The position numbers and the translations under genes were made by a program. A stretch of DNA of 33,197 bases, taken from positions 1 to 33,197 of the forward strand of contig JAJSZT010000041.1 in the NCBI GenBank assembly GCA_030272815.1, given 5' to 3'. How positions within the stretch are numbered: position 1 is the first letter of the stretch; every line of letters starts with the position of its first letter. Source of the stretch: Deltaproteobacteria bacterium. Lineage in GTDB: Bacteria; Desulfobacterota; Desulfobacteria; Desulfobacterales; ETH-SRB1. Positions 1-7,534 of this stretch are shown piece after piece. A model generated the notes under the pieces. The model was given only the letters and a program-made list of their open reading frames with translations. It was not told the DNA's origin and searched no databases.

Positions 1-31
1 GACTTTGGACTCTCAAGTTACAAAGATATAA

Positions 32-274
32 GTAACCGTTCACGGTTTACAGTTATCGGTTCACGGTTGAAAAAACAGAAGGTTTATAAATATTGCACAA
101 GGATCGGCTGTGGAGCTGAGAACACAGATATATTTCACGAGAGGTTAATATATTTTCTGATTTAGATGCGAAAGAATTAATTCAAGAGATGAAATCAATA
201 TCCAAAATGCTTCAATCATTGCATAGTTCATTGAAAAAACTGTGAACTGTGAACCGACAACCGTGAACGGTTAC
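32..274. repeat. Inverted-repeat unit enclosing a four-helix-bundle gene relic
   Basis: The ends are a perfect 16-bp inverted repeat, GTAACCGTTCACGGTT at 32-47 and its reverse complement at 259-274. Each end is followed inward by further degenerate copies of the same GGTTCACGGTT word. The interior holds the 3' end of a small gene (120-245). A shorter relative with the same terminal words and the same gene tail lies at 8856-8973. I infer a small mobile or formerly mobile unit; no transposase is visible in it. Confidence 0.6.
120..245 (+). pseudogene. C-terminal relic of a four-helix-bundle (23S rRNA IVS/S23-type) protein
   Basis: An open frame ending in TGA at 243-245 reads ...DLDAKELIQEMKSISKML, then QSLHSSLKKL. 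This resembles the last helix of the small four-helix-bundle proteins first found in 23S rRNA intervening sequences. The frame is closed by a stop at 117-119 and has no start codon, so only about 40 residues remain. Upstream sequence in another frame may be the preceding part after a frameshift. The assignment rests on recognising the helix pattern and is moderate. The function of the family is not settled. Confidence 0.45.
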
Positions 275-430
275 AGATATAATTAGGTATAATATATTCC
301 TTTTTGTTTCTATGTGTCAATTAAAACCGCTCTGTCTGGCAGGTCGCGAGAAGAATCTGCCATATTTTCTTGTCAGCATATAGGGAGGGGCGTTCCCTGA
401 TCTCTGGCTCCTGTTGTTCCGTGGTGAACT

Positions 431-447
431 TTTACAATTTTTGTAAA
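431..447. promoter_or_regulatory. Perfect palindrome, possible enhancer-binding-protein site
   Basis: TTTACA-ATTTT-TGTAAA is a perfect 17-nt inverted repeat about 120-155 bp upstream of the tandem sigma-54 promoters. That is a normal distance for an upstream activator site. The role is inferred from position and symmetry only. Confidence 0.4.
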
Positions 448-495
448 TTTTCCCGTAAAATCGGTTTTTGCAATTATTTTATAAATAGTGCATTA

Positions 496-510
496 AATAG
501 AATATCTATT
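496..510. promoter_or_regulatory. Second palindrome upstream of the sigma-54 promoters
   Basis: AATAG-AATAT-CTATT is a perfect 15-nt inverted repeat 54-91 bp upstream of the two -24 boxes. It differs in sequence from the palindrome at 431-447, so the two would probably bind different proteins, or one of them is incidental. The AT-rich context makes chance palindromes more likely. Confidence 0.3.
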
Positions 511-563
511 CCAATAATCAATAATTACAGAATGTTGTCAACTTTATTAAAATAAATATTATG

Positions 564-602
564 TGGTACAACACTTGCTCCTTATCTGGCACAACACTTG
601 CT
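564..602 (+). promoter_or_regulatory. Two tandem sigma-54 (RpoN) promoters
   Basis: TGGTAC-N5-TTGCT at 564-579 and TGGCAC-N5-TTGCT at 587-602 match the -24/-12 consensus TGGCAC-N5-TTGCW. The second is a full match and the first differs at one position. Both share the spacer AACAC, so the pair looks like a duplication with a 23-bp period. The predicted transcript start for the second is near 613, leaving an untranslated leader of about 80 nt before the cytochrome gene at 692. Sigma-54 promoters need an enhancer-binding ATPase, so expression should be switched rather than constitutive. Confidence 0.85.
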
Positions 603-691
603 TCTTAAATCAATAAAAATTTGGGAAATTAAACCCGACAACTCGCAAAAATCTACATAATCTGCGGATTAAAAAAAGAAAGGAAAAAGCT

Positions 692-1771
692 ATGTTTATG
701 AAAAGAAAAAAAATATCATGGAGTTTGGCAATTGTGATATCCCTGCTCATTGGGGGAGGGGGGATAGGTTATGCAAAAGTAACCGGTATGTGCGGCAACT
801 GCCATACAATGCACAACAGTCAGGGCGGCACTCACATGATTATTAACACCGAAATAGACGTCACCAGCGGTGTGTATCCCTACCTGACAAGGGGTAGCTG
901 CGTGGGTTGCCATACTGGAACCAATGACGGATCCAACCCTGCTCCTTATGTCTATAATACAGTGGGTGTAGACTATGCTAGTGAGACTTTGGCTGGTGGT
1001 AACTTTAAGTGGGTTGTTACTGATGACGCAAAAGGTCACAATGTAAAGGGAATTCCTGGTATGACTAAAGATAATGCTTTAAGTGTAGCGCCTGGTGATT
1101 TAGGTTTAGCGGCAGGGTGCAGTTCTACTACTTGCCATGAATCTCTGTATAACACAACAGAAGTCGCTACCGGATGCGAAGGTTGCCACCTTGATCCTAA
1201 ACACCACGCTCCTCAACAGGCTGCCGGTACTTCTGCTGTAAAGGCAAATGGTTATTTCAGATTCCTTTCCGGACATGAGACTGGAGATGGTTCTGGTGTT
1301 GAAGGCATTGAAGACAGTGACTGGCAATTCACTAAAGGTGCTGACGATCATAACGAGTACCTTGGAAAAGCAGGCAGTAACACTTTTGGTGGCTTCAACG
1401 GCACCTTTGGTATTGGTGGAAATACCATGACCGCCTATTGTACCGGCTGTCACGGCAATTTCCATACCCAGGTGGACACGAATAGCAACTGGATTAGACA
1501 TCCATCTGATGCGGTACTACCATCTGAGGGAGAATACTCAGCTTATACTATTTACGATCCTAATGTTCCTGTAGCGAGGGCTGCTTTAAATACTGTATCA
1601 AATACTGTAGGCAGCACTGATATGGTTATGTGTCTGTCCTGCCACAGAGCGCACGGCAGTCCTTATAACGATATGCTCCGTTGGGATTATGACGGCATGG
1701 TCGCTGGTAATGATAGTGGCGGCGGTAACGACGGTACTGGTTGTTTCAAATGCCACTCTGAAAAAGATTAA
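692..1771 (+). CDS. Secreted multihaem c-type cytochrome, OmcS/OmcE-like
   Basis: This is a 359-residue secreted cytochrome. A signal peptide (residues 1-28, KRKK then a hydrophobic stretch, cleavage after GYA) leads into seven haem-attachment sites: CGNCH 34-38, CVGCH 70-74, a CX4CH site CSSTTCH 143-149, CEGCH 162-166, CTGCH 250-254, CLSCH 314-318 and CFKCH 351-355. The opening CGNCHTMHNS, the late CLSCHRAHGS and the haem site at the very C-terminus match the plan of the Geobacter filament cytochromes OmcS and OmcE, which polymerise outside the cell. Here one site is CX4CH and there are seven rather than six or four. The start is set by AAGGA seven bases before ATG. It converges on a two-gene cytochrome operon. 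The extracellular filament role is inference; a periplasmic electron carrier is the alternative. Confidence 0.88.
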   Translation: MFMKRKKISWSLAIVISLLIGGGGIGYAKVTGMCGNCHTMHNSQGGTHMIINTEIDVTSGVYPYLTRGSCVGCHTGTNDGSNPAPYVYNTVGVDYASETLAGGNFKWVVTDDAKGHNVKGIPGMTKDNALSVAPGDLGLAAGCSSTTCHESLYNTTEVATGCEGCHLDPKHHAPQQAAGTSAVKANGYFRFLSGHETGDGSGVEGIEDSDWQFTKGADDHNEYLGKAGSNTFGGFNGTFGIGGNTMTAYCTGCHGNFHTQVDTNSNWIRHPSDAVLPSEGEYSAYTIYDPNVPVARAALNTVSNTVGSTDMVMCLSCHRAHGSPYNDMLRWDYDGMVAGNDSGGGNDGTGCFKCHSEKD

Positions 1772-1806
1772 TTAGACCAATCAAGCCTTTTCTCTCCAAA
1801 TCAATC

Positions 1807-1846
1807 TTTCTCCTGGTTCCTCAGTGGACCGGGGAACCGGGAGAAA
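1807..1846. other. Strong hairpin after the cytochrome gene
   Basis: Sequence at 1807-1820 (TTTCTCCTGGTTCC) pairs with 1833-1846 apart from one G-T pair, leaving a 12-nt loop. No U-tract follows on either strand, so it is more likely a transcript 3'-end stabiliser or a degenerate REP than a classical terminator. Confidence 0.5.
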
Positions 1847-1880
1847 CGCCCGCTATACAGAATCACAAAATCTCGCATTC

Positions 1881-1921
1881 AAAAAACAACAGCCGAACCA
1901 CACTAAAGGTGATTCGGCTGT
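1881..1921 (-). terminator. Intrinsic terminator of the dodecahaem cytochrome operon
   Basis: ACAGCCGAA at 1889-1897 pairs with TTCGGCTGT at 1913-1921, with three more pairs inside after one mismatch. On the minus strand the stem is followed by a run of six U from the A-run at 1881-1886, the arrangement of a rho-independent terminator. It lies about 85 bp past the stop at 2005. It may also stop plus-strand transcripts from the convergent gene, but its plus-side tract is only AT-rich. Confidence 0.7.
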
Positions 1922-2004
1922 ATCTATTATAATAAATAACGCTTTTAATAACTTTCATCCTCTACCATATTATGTAGAAGAGGTTAGTTATCATCGGAGA
2001 TTAA

Positions 2005-2931
2005 CTAATTTACAGGTAAATTATGAGCTATGCCATGGCAATCGCCGCACTTGGTTGTATCCTGCATCATCCTCTCTGAATGAGGCATGCCGTGACATTC
2101 GCTGCACAAAGGTATTCTCTTATGTGCTGAATGACATTCTGAACACTTAACATCAGTGTGCTTGGTGTAATTATTCTGCAGTAAGTCGTATGCCTGATCA
2201 TGGCAGCCTGCACAAATAAGATTTGGCGTATCCTTCTCGCTATAGGTTATCTTAGCGGGCATATGAACAGGGTGACAACTCATACAAGCATTATCATCCA
2301 TCGCAAAACCTGGACTGTGAGACTCGTGGCATTCATTACATTTGGGTATGTAGCCGTGTTTTACGTGATGACAATCCGAACATGCAACCTCAGTTGTATG
2401 TCTGCTGACATTATCAGTAATCTGTTTGGTCTCTTTTGTATGACAAGACATGCAGGCATCATTGCCTAATGCTGAACCAGGAATAATCAGTGGCGCATGA
2501 GGATCTGTATGACATGAATCACAATCCACTAATGGAGTTTCTTTTGTGCCCTCGCCGTGAAATACTCCATGACAGGTTTCACATTGCGGTATGGCTGTCT
2601 GATATGGACGCTTTTTGGGGTTAAAAACATGGAACTCTCTATGGCAGTCAACACATTCTATCTGATGTTTTCCACCAGCATCTTTAATGCGCTCAAATAC
2701 ACCTATGTGACATTGTGCACACTGGGCTACCCTATGAAGAGGTTGAGGCTGAATATTATATAGCTTGGCGACCTTTTTCTTTTCTTTTTTGGCGATATCG
2801 GTTACTGCCGCCTCTTTACCCTGAACAGATTCGGCTTCAGCAGACGACGGTACAACGGCCTTCTGACATCCCACGGCAACAAGTAATAGTGCTGCAACAA
2901 AAGCTATGACTCCTTTTTTTACACTCTTCAT
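2005..2931 (-). CDS. Dodecahaem c-type cytochrome lipoprotein
   Basis: The 308-residue product has a lipoprotein signal (lipobox ending VAVGC, Cys22), a lysine-rich linker (about 23-65), then twelve CXXCH sites in about 235 residues: CAQCH, CVDCH, CETCH, CDSCH, CMSCH, CSDCH, CNECH, CMSCH, CAGCH, CSECH, CSECH, CGDCH. Such haem density and little other fold is typical of wire-like c-type cytochromes that pass electrons over distance. It is a paralogue of the gene just upstream: sites, spacing and the ending CGxCHGIAH correspond. Fourteen bases separate the two genes, so they are one operon. A membrane-anchored position facing periplasm or surface follows from the lipobox; its redox partner is unknown. 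I do not recognise a named orthologue. Confidence 0.88.
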   Translation of the reverse strand: MKSVKKGVIAFVAALLLVAVGCQKAVVPSSAEAESVQGKEAAVTDIAKKEKKKVAKLYNIQPQPLHRVAQCAQCHIGVFERIKDAGGKHQIECVDCHREFHVFNPKKRPYQTAIPQCETCHGVFHGEGTKETPLVDCDSCHTDPHAPLIIPGSALGNDACMSCHTKETKQITDNVSRHTTEVACSDCHHVKHGYIPKCNECHESHSPGFAMDDNACMSCHPVHMPAKITYSEKDTPNLICAGCHDQAYDLLQNNYTKHTDVKCSECHSAHKRIPLCSECHGMPHSERMMQDTTKCGDCHGIAHNLPVN

Positions 2932-2945
2932 CTACATTACCTCCA

Positions 2946-3734
2946 TTAATTTTTCAAATCATGGGCTATACCATGGCATTGCCCGCATTCAGGATATTTA
3001 CTTAACATCTTACTCGGATGGGGTTCGCCATGGGGTATCTTACATGAAATACATGACGGAACTATCTTGTGAACATCTCTATGACAATAGACGCATGATA
3101 AATCCTTATGCTTGGTTGCATTATTGTTCAACAACGTATATGCCTCGCCGTGACAGGCGGCACAGTAATGCGAAGGTGTTTCCTGATCATAAGTTATAAC
3201 AAGTGGCATATGTACGGGATGGCATGAAAGACAGGCATCTACGTTCATATCTTCGGTATGTTTTTCATGGCATTCCATGCATTCTGGGATATAACGGTGT
3301 TTTGTGTGACATTCATTGCATGCCAGGTTGGTATGGGCGCTGGGCTTTTCTTTTACTTCAAGTCCTTGCTTTTCATGGCATGTCAGGCAGGGATCTGATA
3401 CTTCGCCTTCTATTTTTAAATCCATAGGAGCATGGGTATCTGAATGACATGATCCGCAATTTTCAAGTTCATAATGAGGACTGTCGCTATGACATACACT
3501 GCACTCAGGAATAGCATTTTTACCCTCAGGCGGGTGCTCTGTATGGCAATCCAGACAGCCGACTTCTGTTTTATGCTTATTCCCGCTGGCAGCTATTGTC
3601 GCAGGTTGTTTGTCGTGACATTTAATACAATCAGAATCCGAAAGCGAGAAGCCTTCCTGGTTTGCTGCCAATGCGCCGGAGCTGTAAATAATCAGCACCA
3701 ATAACGAAAATAAAATTCCTGTTTTCTTTCTCAT
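2946..3734 (-). CDS. Secreted dodecahaem-type cytochrome with one CXXCK site
   Basis: The 262-residue product has a cleavable signal peptide (about 1-24, ending GALA). Eleven CXXCH sites follow: CIKCH, CLDCH, CSVCH, CGSCH, CLTCH, CNECH, CMECH, CLSCH, CAACH, CVYCH and CGQCH. Between the last two lies CISCK at 228-232, where the downstream paralogue has CSECH. CXXCK is the catalytic-haem motif of NrfA nitrite reductase, but this protein lacks any other NrfA feature. The site could therefore be a lysine-ligated haem or a lost one. The gene is first in the operon with the lipoprotein cytochrome at 2005-2931 and is probably periplasmic. The pair looks like a tandem duplication in which one copy gained or kept a lipid anchor. 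Confidence 0.88.
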   Translation of the reverse strand: MRKKTGILFSLLVLIIYSSGALAANQEGFSLSDSDCIKCHDKQPATIAASGNKHKTEVGCLDCHTEHPPEGKNAIPECSVCHSDSPHYELENCGSCHSDTHAPMDLKIEGEVSDPCLTCHEKQGLEVKEKPSAHTNLACNECHTKHRYIPECMECHEKHTEDMNVDACLSCHPVHMPLVITYDQETPSHYCAACHGEAYTLLNNNATKHKDLSCVYCHRDVHKIVPSCISCKIPHGEPHPSKMLSKYPECGQCHGIAHDLKN

Positions 3735-3810
3735 ATCTTCCTCGCTTTACAGTGGAATAGGGATGATAATACTCACAATTTACTAAAACGCCCAAAATAT
3801 TAAGAAAATT

Positions 3811-3859
3811 ATTGGTCTCAAGCAGTGAACCAATAGCATCACAAATTATCTTATGTCAA
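3811..3859 (-). promoter_or_regulatory. Candidate promoter and operator of the cytochrome operon
   Basis: On the minus strand TTGACA (3859-3854) is followed after 17 bp by CTATTG (3836-3831), a perfect -35 with a weak -10. An inverted repeat ATTGGT-N12-ACCAAT (3811-3834) overlaps the -10 and could be an operator. It lies about 100 bp before the start codon at 3734. The weak -10 keeps confidence low. Confidence 0.35.
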
Positions 3860-3879
3860 GTTTTTTTCTTGATTATCTG

Positions 3880-6192
3880 TCAATGAGGTCCTTCCACATG
3901 ACGGCCTGATAATTCTGTACCTATCTCTCCTAACCCATAAAGACTAACTATAAATCCATATCTGCGGTCACTTTCCTCCTCATCTTCGTAAAAACACCTG
4001 ATAGACCAGCACTGTGATTCATATAAAAACCCAATAACGCTTCTTATATCTCTACCATCATATATATTACGTTCATATTCACCAAATACTTCAAGGCTGT
4101 CTAACATTTTTAAATTAATATTATAATAAATAGACTCTCTTGAATCAAGTGCATATCTGTGTTCAACAAACAACCTGTCCCCTCGATAATCCGATAAAGC
4201 TACTGCAACATTACGAGACAGGAGAGAATCTTCATACTGGCACCATTCTGCATCAGCCTGCAAAGACAAATATTTTGCAGGTGAAAGCTCAAGTTCAGCA
4301 TAAATGGGAGAAAACGGCTCAGGATTGTCATCCCTTGCCTCACCAATGTCATAACCCTGTTCTATCAAAAAACGGCAGAACTGGTTATAATTATAACTTA
4401 CAGGCTCATCATTTTCTTCATCCACAACCCCGTTTTTTTGTTCCGGATTTTCCTTTGATCTTGAGGTAAAGGTGTTTGTAATTGAGTAGGTAACCACGTT
4501 GTTCTTCCCAATACTGTCTGGATATTCTTCGTGGTCCTGCTCACGTATGTATTCATAAATAATTTGCGGCTCAATTGAATGTTTGATTCTGTTTATGTTC
4601 TTTCCATTTATATTGTATATCTTATAAATTTCGGTAGATAGATCCAATTTTATGTCATAAATCTGCCTGTTCAATATCTTATTTGTTTCTATTGTCCCAT
4701 CCGAGAAATCATCAACATACCAAACCGTCTCTCTAAACCCAAAAGATGGTTCAAAACTAAAATAACTTCTGAAATTGTAAGGAAGATAAAACCTTGGATA
4801 CAAATCCAGGCAATGGAACCTGTTCCCATCCTTATTGTAAGAGTACAAATATTCAGAATCGAAATCTGTATAAAAAGGTGTTTTATATATCTGCTGCTTT
4901 GATGCATTAAATTCAACTAACGGCAGTTTATGTAAAGTTGTATCCACACCCCCCTGGCGTCGATTAATGACATTATCATACCATCGCAACTCAGCATTAA
5001 GGCTATACTGTGACCAGCTCTTGTTAATGTTCAAGCTGTTTACCCTTGTGGAATCATCGTATTCATCTATATCTCTGCCAAAATTATCAGAATAATAATC
5101 ACTTGTTTCTCCAAACCCTGTGTATCCATGTTTGAATTCATGCAAGTAATCCTGATCACTAATAATATCTATATCTAATTTTGCAGAAAAACCAAAAGGC
5201 ATGGCCTGATCATGCTTCCATCTGAACCAGTAGCGGTCGCTATTGGGTCGCAAAAAATCATCTCCCCTATAACCCCATTCCTTGATAGACTGTAAGGTGC
5301 CTGTTTCCTCAAAGTCTTGGGTACCATCATCTACTTTTTTATCTTTCAAAAAATCGTACATCATAGTACCTTTGGAATTATTGTCTAAAACATATCTGTA
5401 TTCAAAAGCAACTTTATCTCCACGACGCCCCATGTGATATAAATAAAAGGTTACATCCGAGCTTTCATTTATAGCCCAGTAAAAAGGCTGGTTATATTCC
5501 TCCCATTTTCGCTTTGAATATCCAATTTGTGGCGGCAGTAAACCTGACTGGCGTTTTCGTTTGGCTGGAAAAACAAGAAAAGGAGTATACAACACAGGAA
5601 CATTTCCTGCCCAAAGAGCTGCATGATTAACAAAACCATAACCTTCCAGCGTAACTTTCAGATTTCTTCCAGTAACTTTCCATGCCGGCCTTTCACCGTC
5701 ACATGACGTCAGGCTGGCTTTATCAACAAAATAGCTGTTTTCCCCCAGCTTTTTTATCTTATTACCTTTTATATAAAAATGGTTTTCTTTAAGAAATACA
5801 GTTCCATTATAGATTGTCCCAATCTCAGCCTCCAAATCCATTTCCATGCGCTCACCGATTAAGACATCCTCCCCTGCTGTCATTATCACGTGACCAACTG
5901 CAAGAACCTCCATGGTATTATAATTAAAACGAACAAAATCAGCGGTCAGTTTTCTGCCTTTTTTTGTTATGACCGCATTGCCTTTTGCAACATATTGATC
6001 TGTTTTATGGTCGTAGTTCATTTCGTCTGCAACGATATGCCATGGTTCTGCAGAATCATCCTCGAAGAATCTATCCTGAATCTCAGCGCAAACACAAACA
6101 GGAATGGCAGTCAAAATAATGATTAAAATAAACAGGCGAGCTATAATGTGAGCCGCTTGACCAATTCTATATCTTGCTCGATAACCAGGCAT
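3880..6192 (-). CDS. lptD: LPS-assembly outer-membrane protein LptD
   Basis: LptD (OstA/Imp) is the outer-membrane barrel that inserts lipopolysaccharide into the outer leaflet at the end of the Lpt bridge. The protein opens with a signal peptide (about 35 residues, ending VCVCA), then an OstA/LptA-like beta-jellyroll domain (ADEMNYDHKTDQYVAKGNAVI, roughly residues 50-190), then a long barrel rich in aromatic residues and alternating strands up to the C-terminus. I chose ATG at 6192 because it places the signal peptide at the N-terminus. The frame stays open to an ATG at 6300 that overlaps the purM stop, which would add 36 residues. Length (770) is usual for the family. It follows purM closely and is probably co-transcribed. 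The LptE partner is not in this window. Confidence 0.88.
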   Translation of the reverse strand: MPGYRARYRIGQAAHIIARLFILIIILTAIPVCVCAEIQDRFFEDDSAEPWHIVADEMNYDHKTDQYVAKGNAVITKKGRKLTADFVRFNYNTMEVLAVGHVIMTAGEDVLIGERMEMDLEAEIGTIYNGTVFLKENHFYIKGNKIKKLGENSYFVDKASLTSCDGERPAWKVTGRNLKVTLEGYGFVNHAALWAGNVPVLYTPFLVFPAKRKRQSGLLPPQIGYSKRKWEEYNQPFYWAINESSDVTFYLYHMGRRGDKVAFEYRYVLDNNSKGTMMYDFLKDKKVDDGTQDFEETGTLQSIKEWGYRGDDFLRPNSDRYWFRWKHDQAMPFGFSAKLDIDIISDQDYLHEFKHGYTGFGETSDYYSDNFGRDIDEYDDSTRVNSLNINKSWSQYSLNAELRWYDNVINRRQGGVDTTLHKLPLVEFNASKQQIYKTPFYTDFDSEYLYSYNKDGNRFHCLDLYPRFYLPYNFRSYFSFEPSFGFRETVWYVDDFSDGTIETNKILNRQIYDIKLDLSTEIYKIYNINGKNINRIKHSIEPQIIYEYIREQDHEEYPDSIGKNNVVTYSITNTFTSRSKENPEQKNGVVDEENDEPVSYNYNQFCRFLIEQGYDIGEARDDNPEPFSPIYAELELSPAKYLSLQADAEWCQYEDSLLSRNVAVALSDYRGDRLFVEHRYALDSRESIYYNINLKMLDSLEVFGEYERNIYDGRDIRSVIGFLYESQCWSIRCFYEDEEESDRRYGFIVSLYGLGEIGTELSGRHVEGPH

Positions 6193-6290
6193 GAAAATCT
6201 TTATACGATCTATAAAACAGATTGCGGATATGAAATGGGAGTTTTGGAAGTGATTCATGTTACAAAAAAATCTGAGGAAGGAAAAGGTAA

Positions 6291-7334
6291 TTAAATCCAT
6301 TCAATACGACTATCTGAATTTTTTCTTTCAACAATTTCTCCTATAATATAGGTCTTTTCGCCCATAGCGCTGAGTCTTTCCAGCACATCCTGGGCAACTT
6401 CTTCGGGCAATACAGCTATCATACCGATACCATTATTAAAAGTGCGTAGCATTTCTTTTTCAGATATCTTACCGGCCTGCTGTAAAAATGGAAAAACAGG
6501 AGGAATATCCCAGCTTCCCTTTCTTATCACAACATTACAGGATTCAGGTATGATTCGAAGGATGTTATCGCCAATACCTCCACCTGTTATATGTGCAAGA
6601 CCCAAGACAGGGAGATCTCTGTAAATACGATAAATAGTGTCTGAATATATTTTCGTTGGAATAATCAGTTCTTCTCCCAAACTTTTGCCTAACTCAGGCA
6701 CATGGTCATCAATTTTCAACTTTAAAATATCAAAGCATATCTTGCGTGCAAGTGAATATCCATTACTGTGAAGCCCGCTTGATCCAATACCAATAACTTT
6801 ATTGCCTGCGTGAATCTCGGAACCATCAATAATTTTAGCATTATCTACGATTCCTACAGCGAAACCAGCCAGATCATATTCATTGTCTTTATAAAATCCA
6901 GGCATTTCAGCAGTTTCGCCACCTATTAGAGCGCATACAGCCTGCCTGCAACCCTCAGCAACTCCCTTTATGATTTCAGTTACAGTATCTGTTTTCAGCT
7001 TGCCTGTTGAAAGATAATCAAGAAAGAAAAGCGGTTTTGCCCCCTGAACAGCAATGTCATTAACGCACATGGCAACAAGATCGATACCAACTGTATCATG
7101 CTTATCCATCATAAAAGCAATTTTAAGTTTTGTACCAACACCGTCTGTCGAGCTAACAAGCACCGGCTTTTCCATACCGGCAATATTGAGCGAAAAAAGG
7201 CCCCCAAACCCTCCTATTTCACCAATAACACCAGATCTGGGGGTTTGTTTTGCTATTTCTTTAATTTTATTGATCAGGGCATTCGCTTTGTCTATATCTA
7301 CCCCTGCATCAGCGTAAGTAAGAGAATCAGTCAT
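6291..7334 (-). CDS. purM: Phosphoribosylformylglycinamidine cyclo-ligase (AIR synthetase)
   Basis: PurM closes the imidazole ring in purine synthesis, converting FGAM to AIR with ATP in the cytoplasm. Family landmarks are present: DSLTYADAGVDIDKANAL at the N-terminus, the glycine-rich GEIGGFGGLF, DGVGTKLK, CVNDIAVQGAKPLFFLDY, GGETAEMPGFY and GIGSSGLHSNGYSLAR, then HITGGGI. The length of 347 residues is standard. The stop codon lies within the longest possible lptD frame, so the two genes are tightly packed. The gene is divergent from hom across a 200-bp region. Confidence 0.96.
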   Translation of the reverse strand: MTDSLTYADAGVDIDKANALINKIKEIAKQTPRSGVIGEIGGFGGLFSLNIAGMEKPVLVSSTDGVGTKLKIAFMMDKHDTVGIDLVAMCVNDIAVQGAKPLFFLDYLSTGKLKTDTVTEIIKGVAEGCRQAVCALIGGETAEMPGFYKDNEYDLAGFAVGIVDNAKIIDGSEIHAGNKVIGIGSSGLHSNGYSLARKICFDILKLKIDDHVPELGKSLGEELIIPTKIYSDTIYRIYRDLPVLGLAHITGGGIGDNILRIIPESCNVVIRKGSWDIPPVFPFLQQAGKISEKEMLRTFNNGIGMIAVLPEEVAQDVLERLSAMGEKTYIIGEIVERKNSDSRIEWI

Positions 7335-7415
7335 ATAAATCTCCCCAAATTATTATCACAGCCTTATAAAACTTGAAAACTAAATTGAATCAGCTTAAAA
7401 GTCAAAACAATTTTT

Positions 7416-7442
7416 TTGACATAAATTTTTTATTATTATAAT
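7416..7442 (+). promoter_or_regulatory. Sigma-70-type promoter of hom
   Basis: TTGACA at 7416-7421 and TATAAT at 7437-7442 both match consensus, with a short 15-bp spacer. A 17-bp spacing to TAATTA is the alternative. The predicted leader before the hom start at 7535 is about 85 nt. Confidence 0.55.
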
Positions 7443-7473
7443 TAATCAAGAATTATTACGATATGTCAGAAAC

Positions 7474-7517
7474 TTATAACCTTCAATGCAAGGCGCATAG
7501 CTTGTCGTTGGTTATAA
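7474..7517 (+). other. Hairpin in the hom leader
   Basis: TTATAACC (7474-7481) pairs perfectly with GGTTATAA (7510-7517), with an internal CAAG/CTTG pair. It lies between the promoter and the ribosome-binding site. It could influence translation or be a small repeat insertion. No poly-U or threonine-rich leader peptide is visible, so classical attenuation is not supported. Confidence 0.4.
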
Positions 7518-7534
7518 TGAAAAAAAGGATTGGT

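Noticed and set aside
30..290. CRISPR-like array from the repeated CCGTGAACCG words
   Set aside because: Spacing is irregular, copies are degenerate and inverted, and no cas gene is present.
716..1501. Long minus-strand frames inside the cytochrome gene
   Set aside because: They mirror the biased codons of a gene with seven intact haem motifs on the plus strand and show no domain of their own.
2200..3704. Plus-strand frames opposite the dodecahaem cytochromes
   Set aside because: The minus-strand frames contain 23 CXXCH motifs and signal peptides; the opposite frames are by-products.
2946..3734. NrfA nitrite reductase because of CXXCK
   Set aside because: The protein is far too small, with twelve densely packed sites and none of the NrfA catalytic residues beyond the CXXCK motif.
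7463..7534. N-terminal extension of homoserine dehydrogenase
   Set aside because: It would translate the leader hairpin and lacks a ribosome-binding site; the ATG at 7535 has AAAGGA at the right distance.
7443..7534. Threonine-type attenuator or riboswitch in the hom leader
   Set aside because: The hairpin lacks a U-tract and no threonine/isoleucine-rich leader peptide is present.
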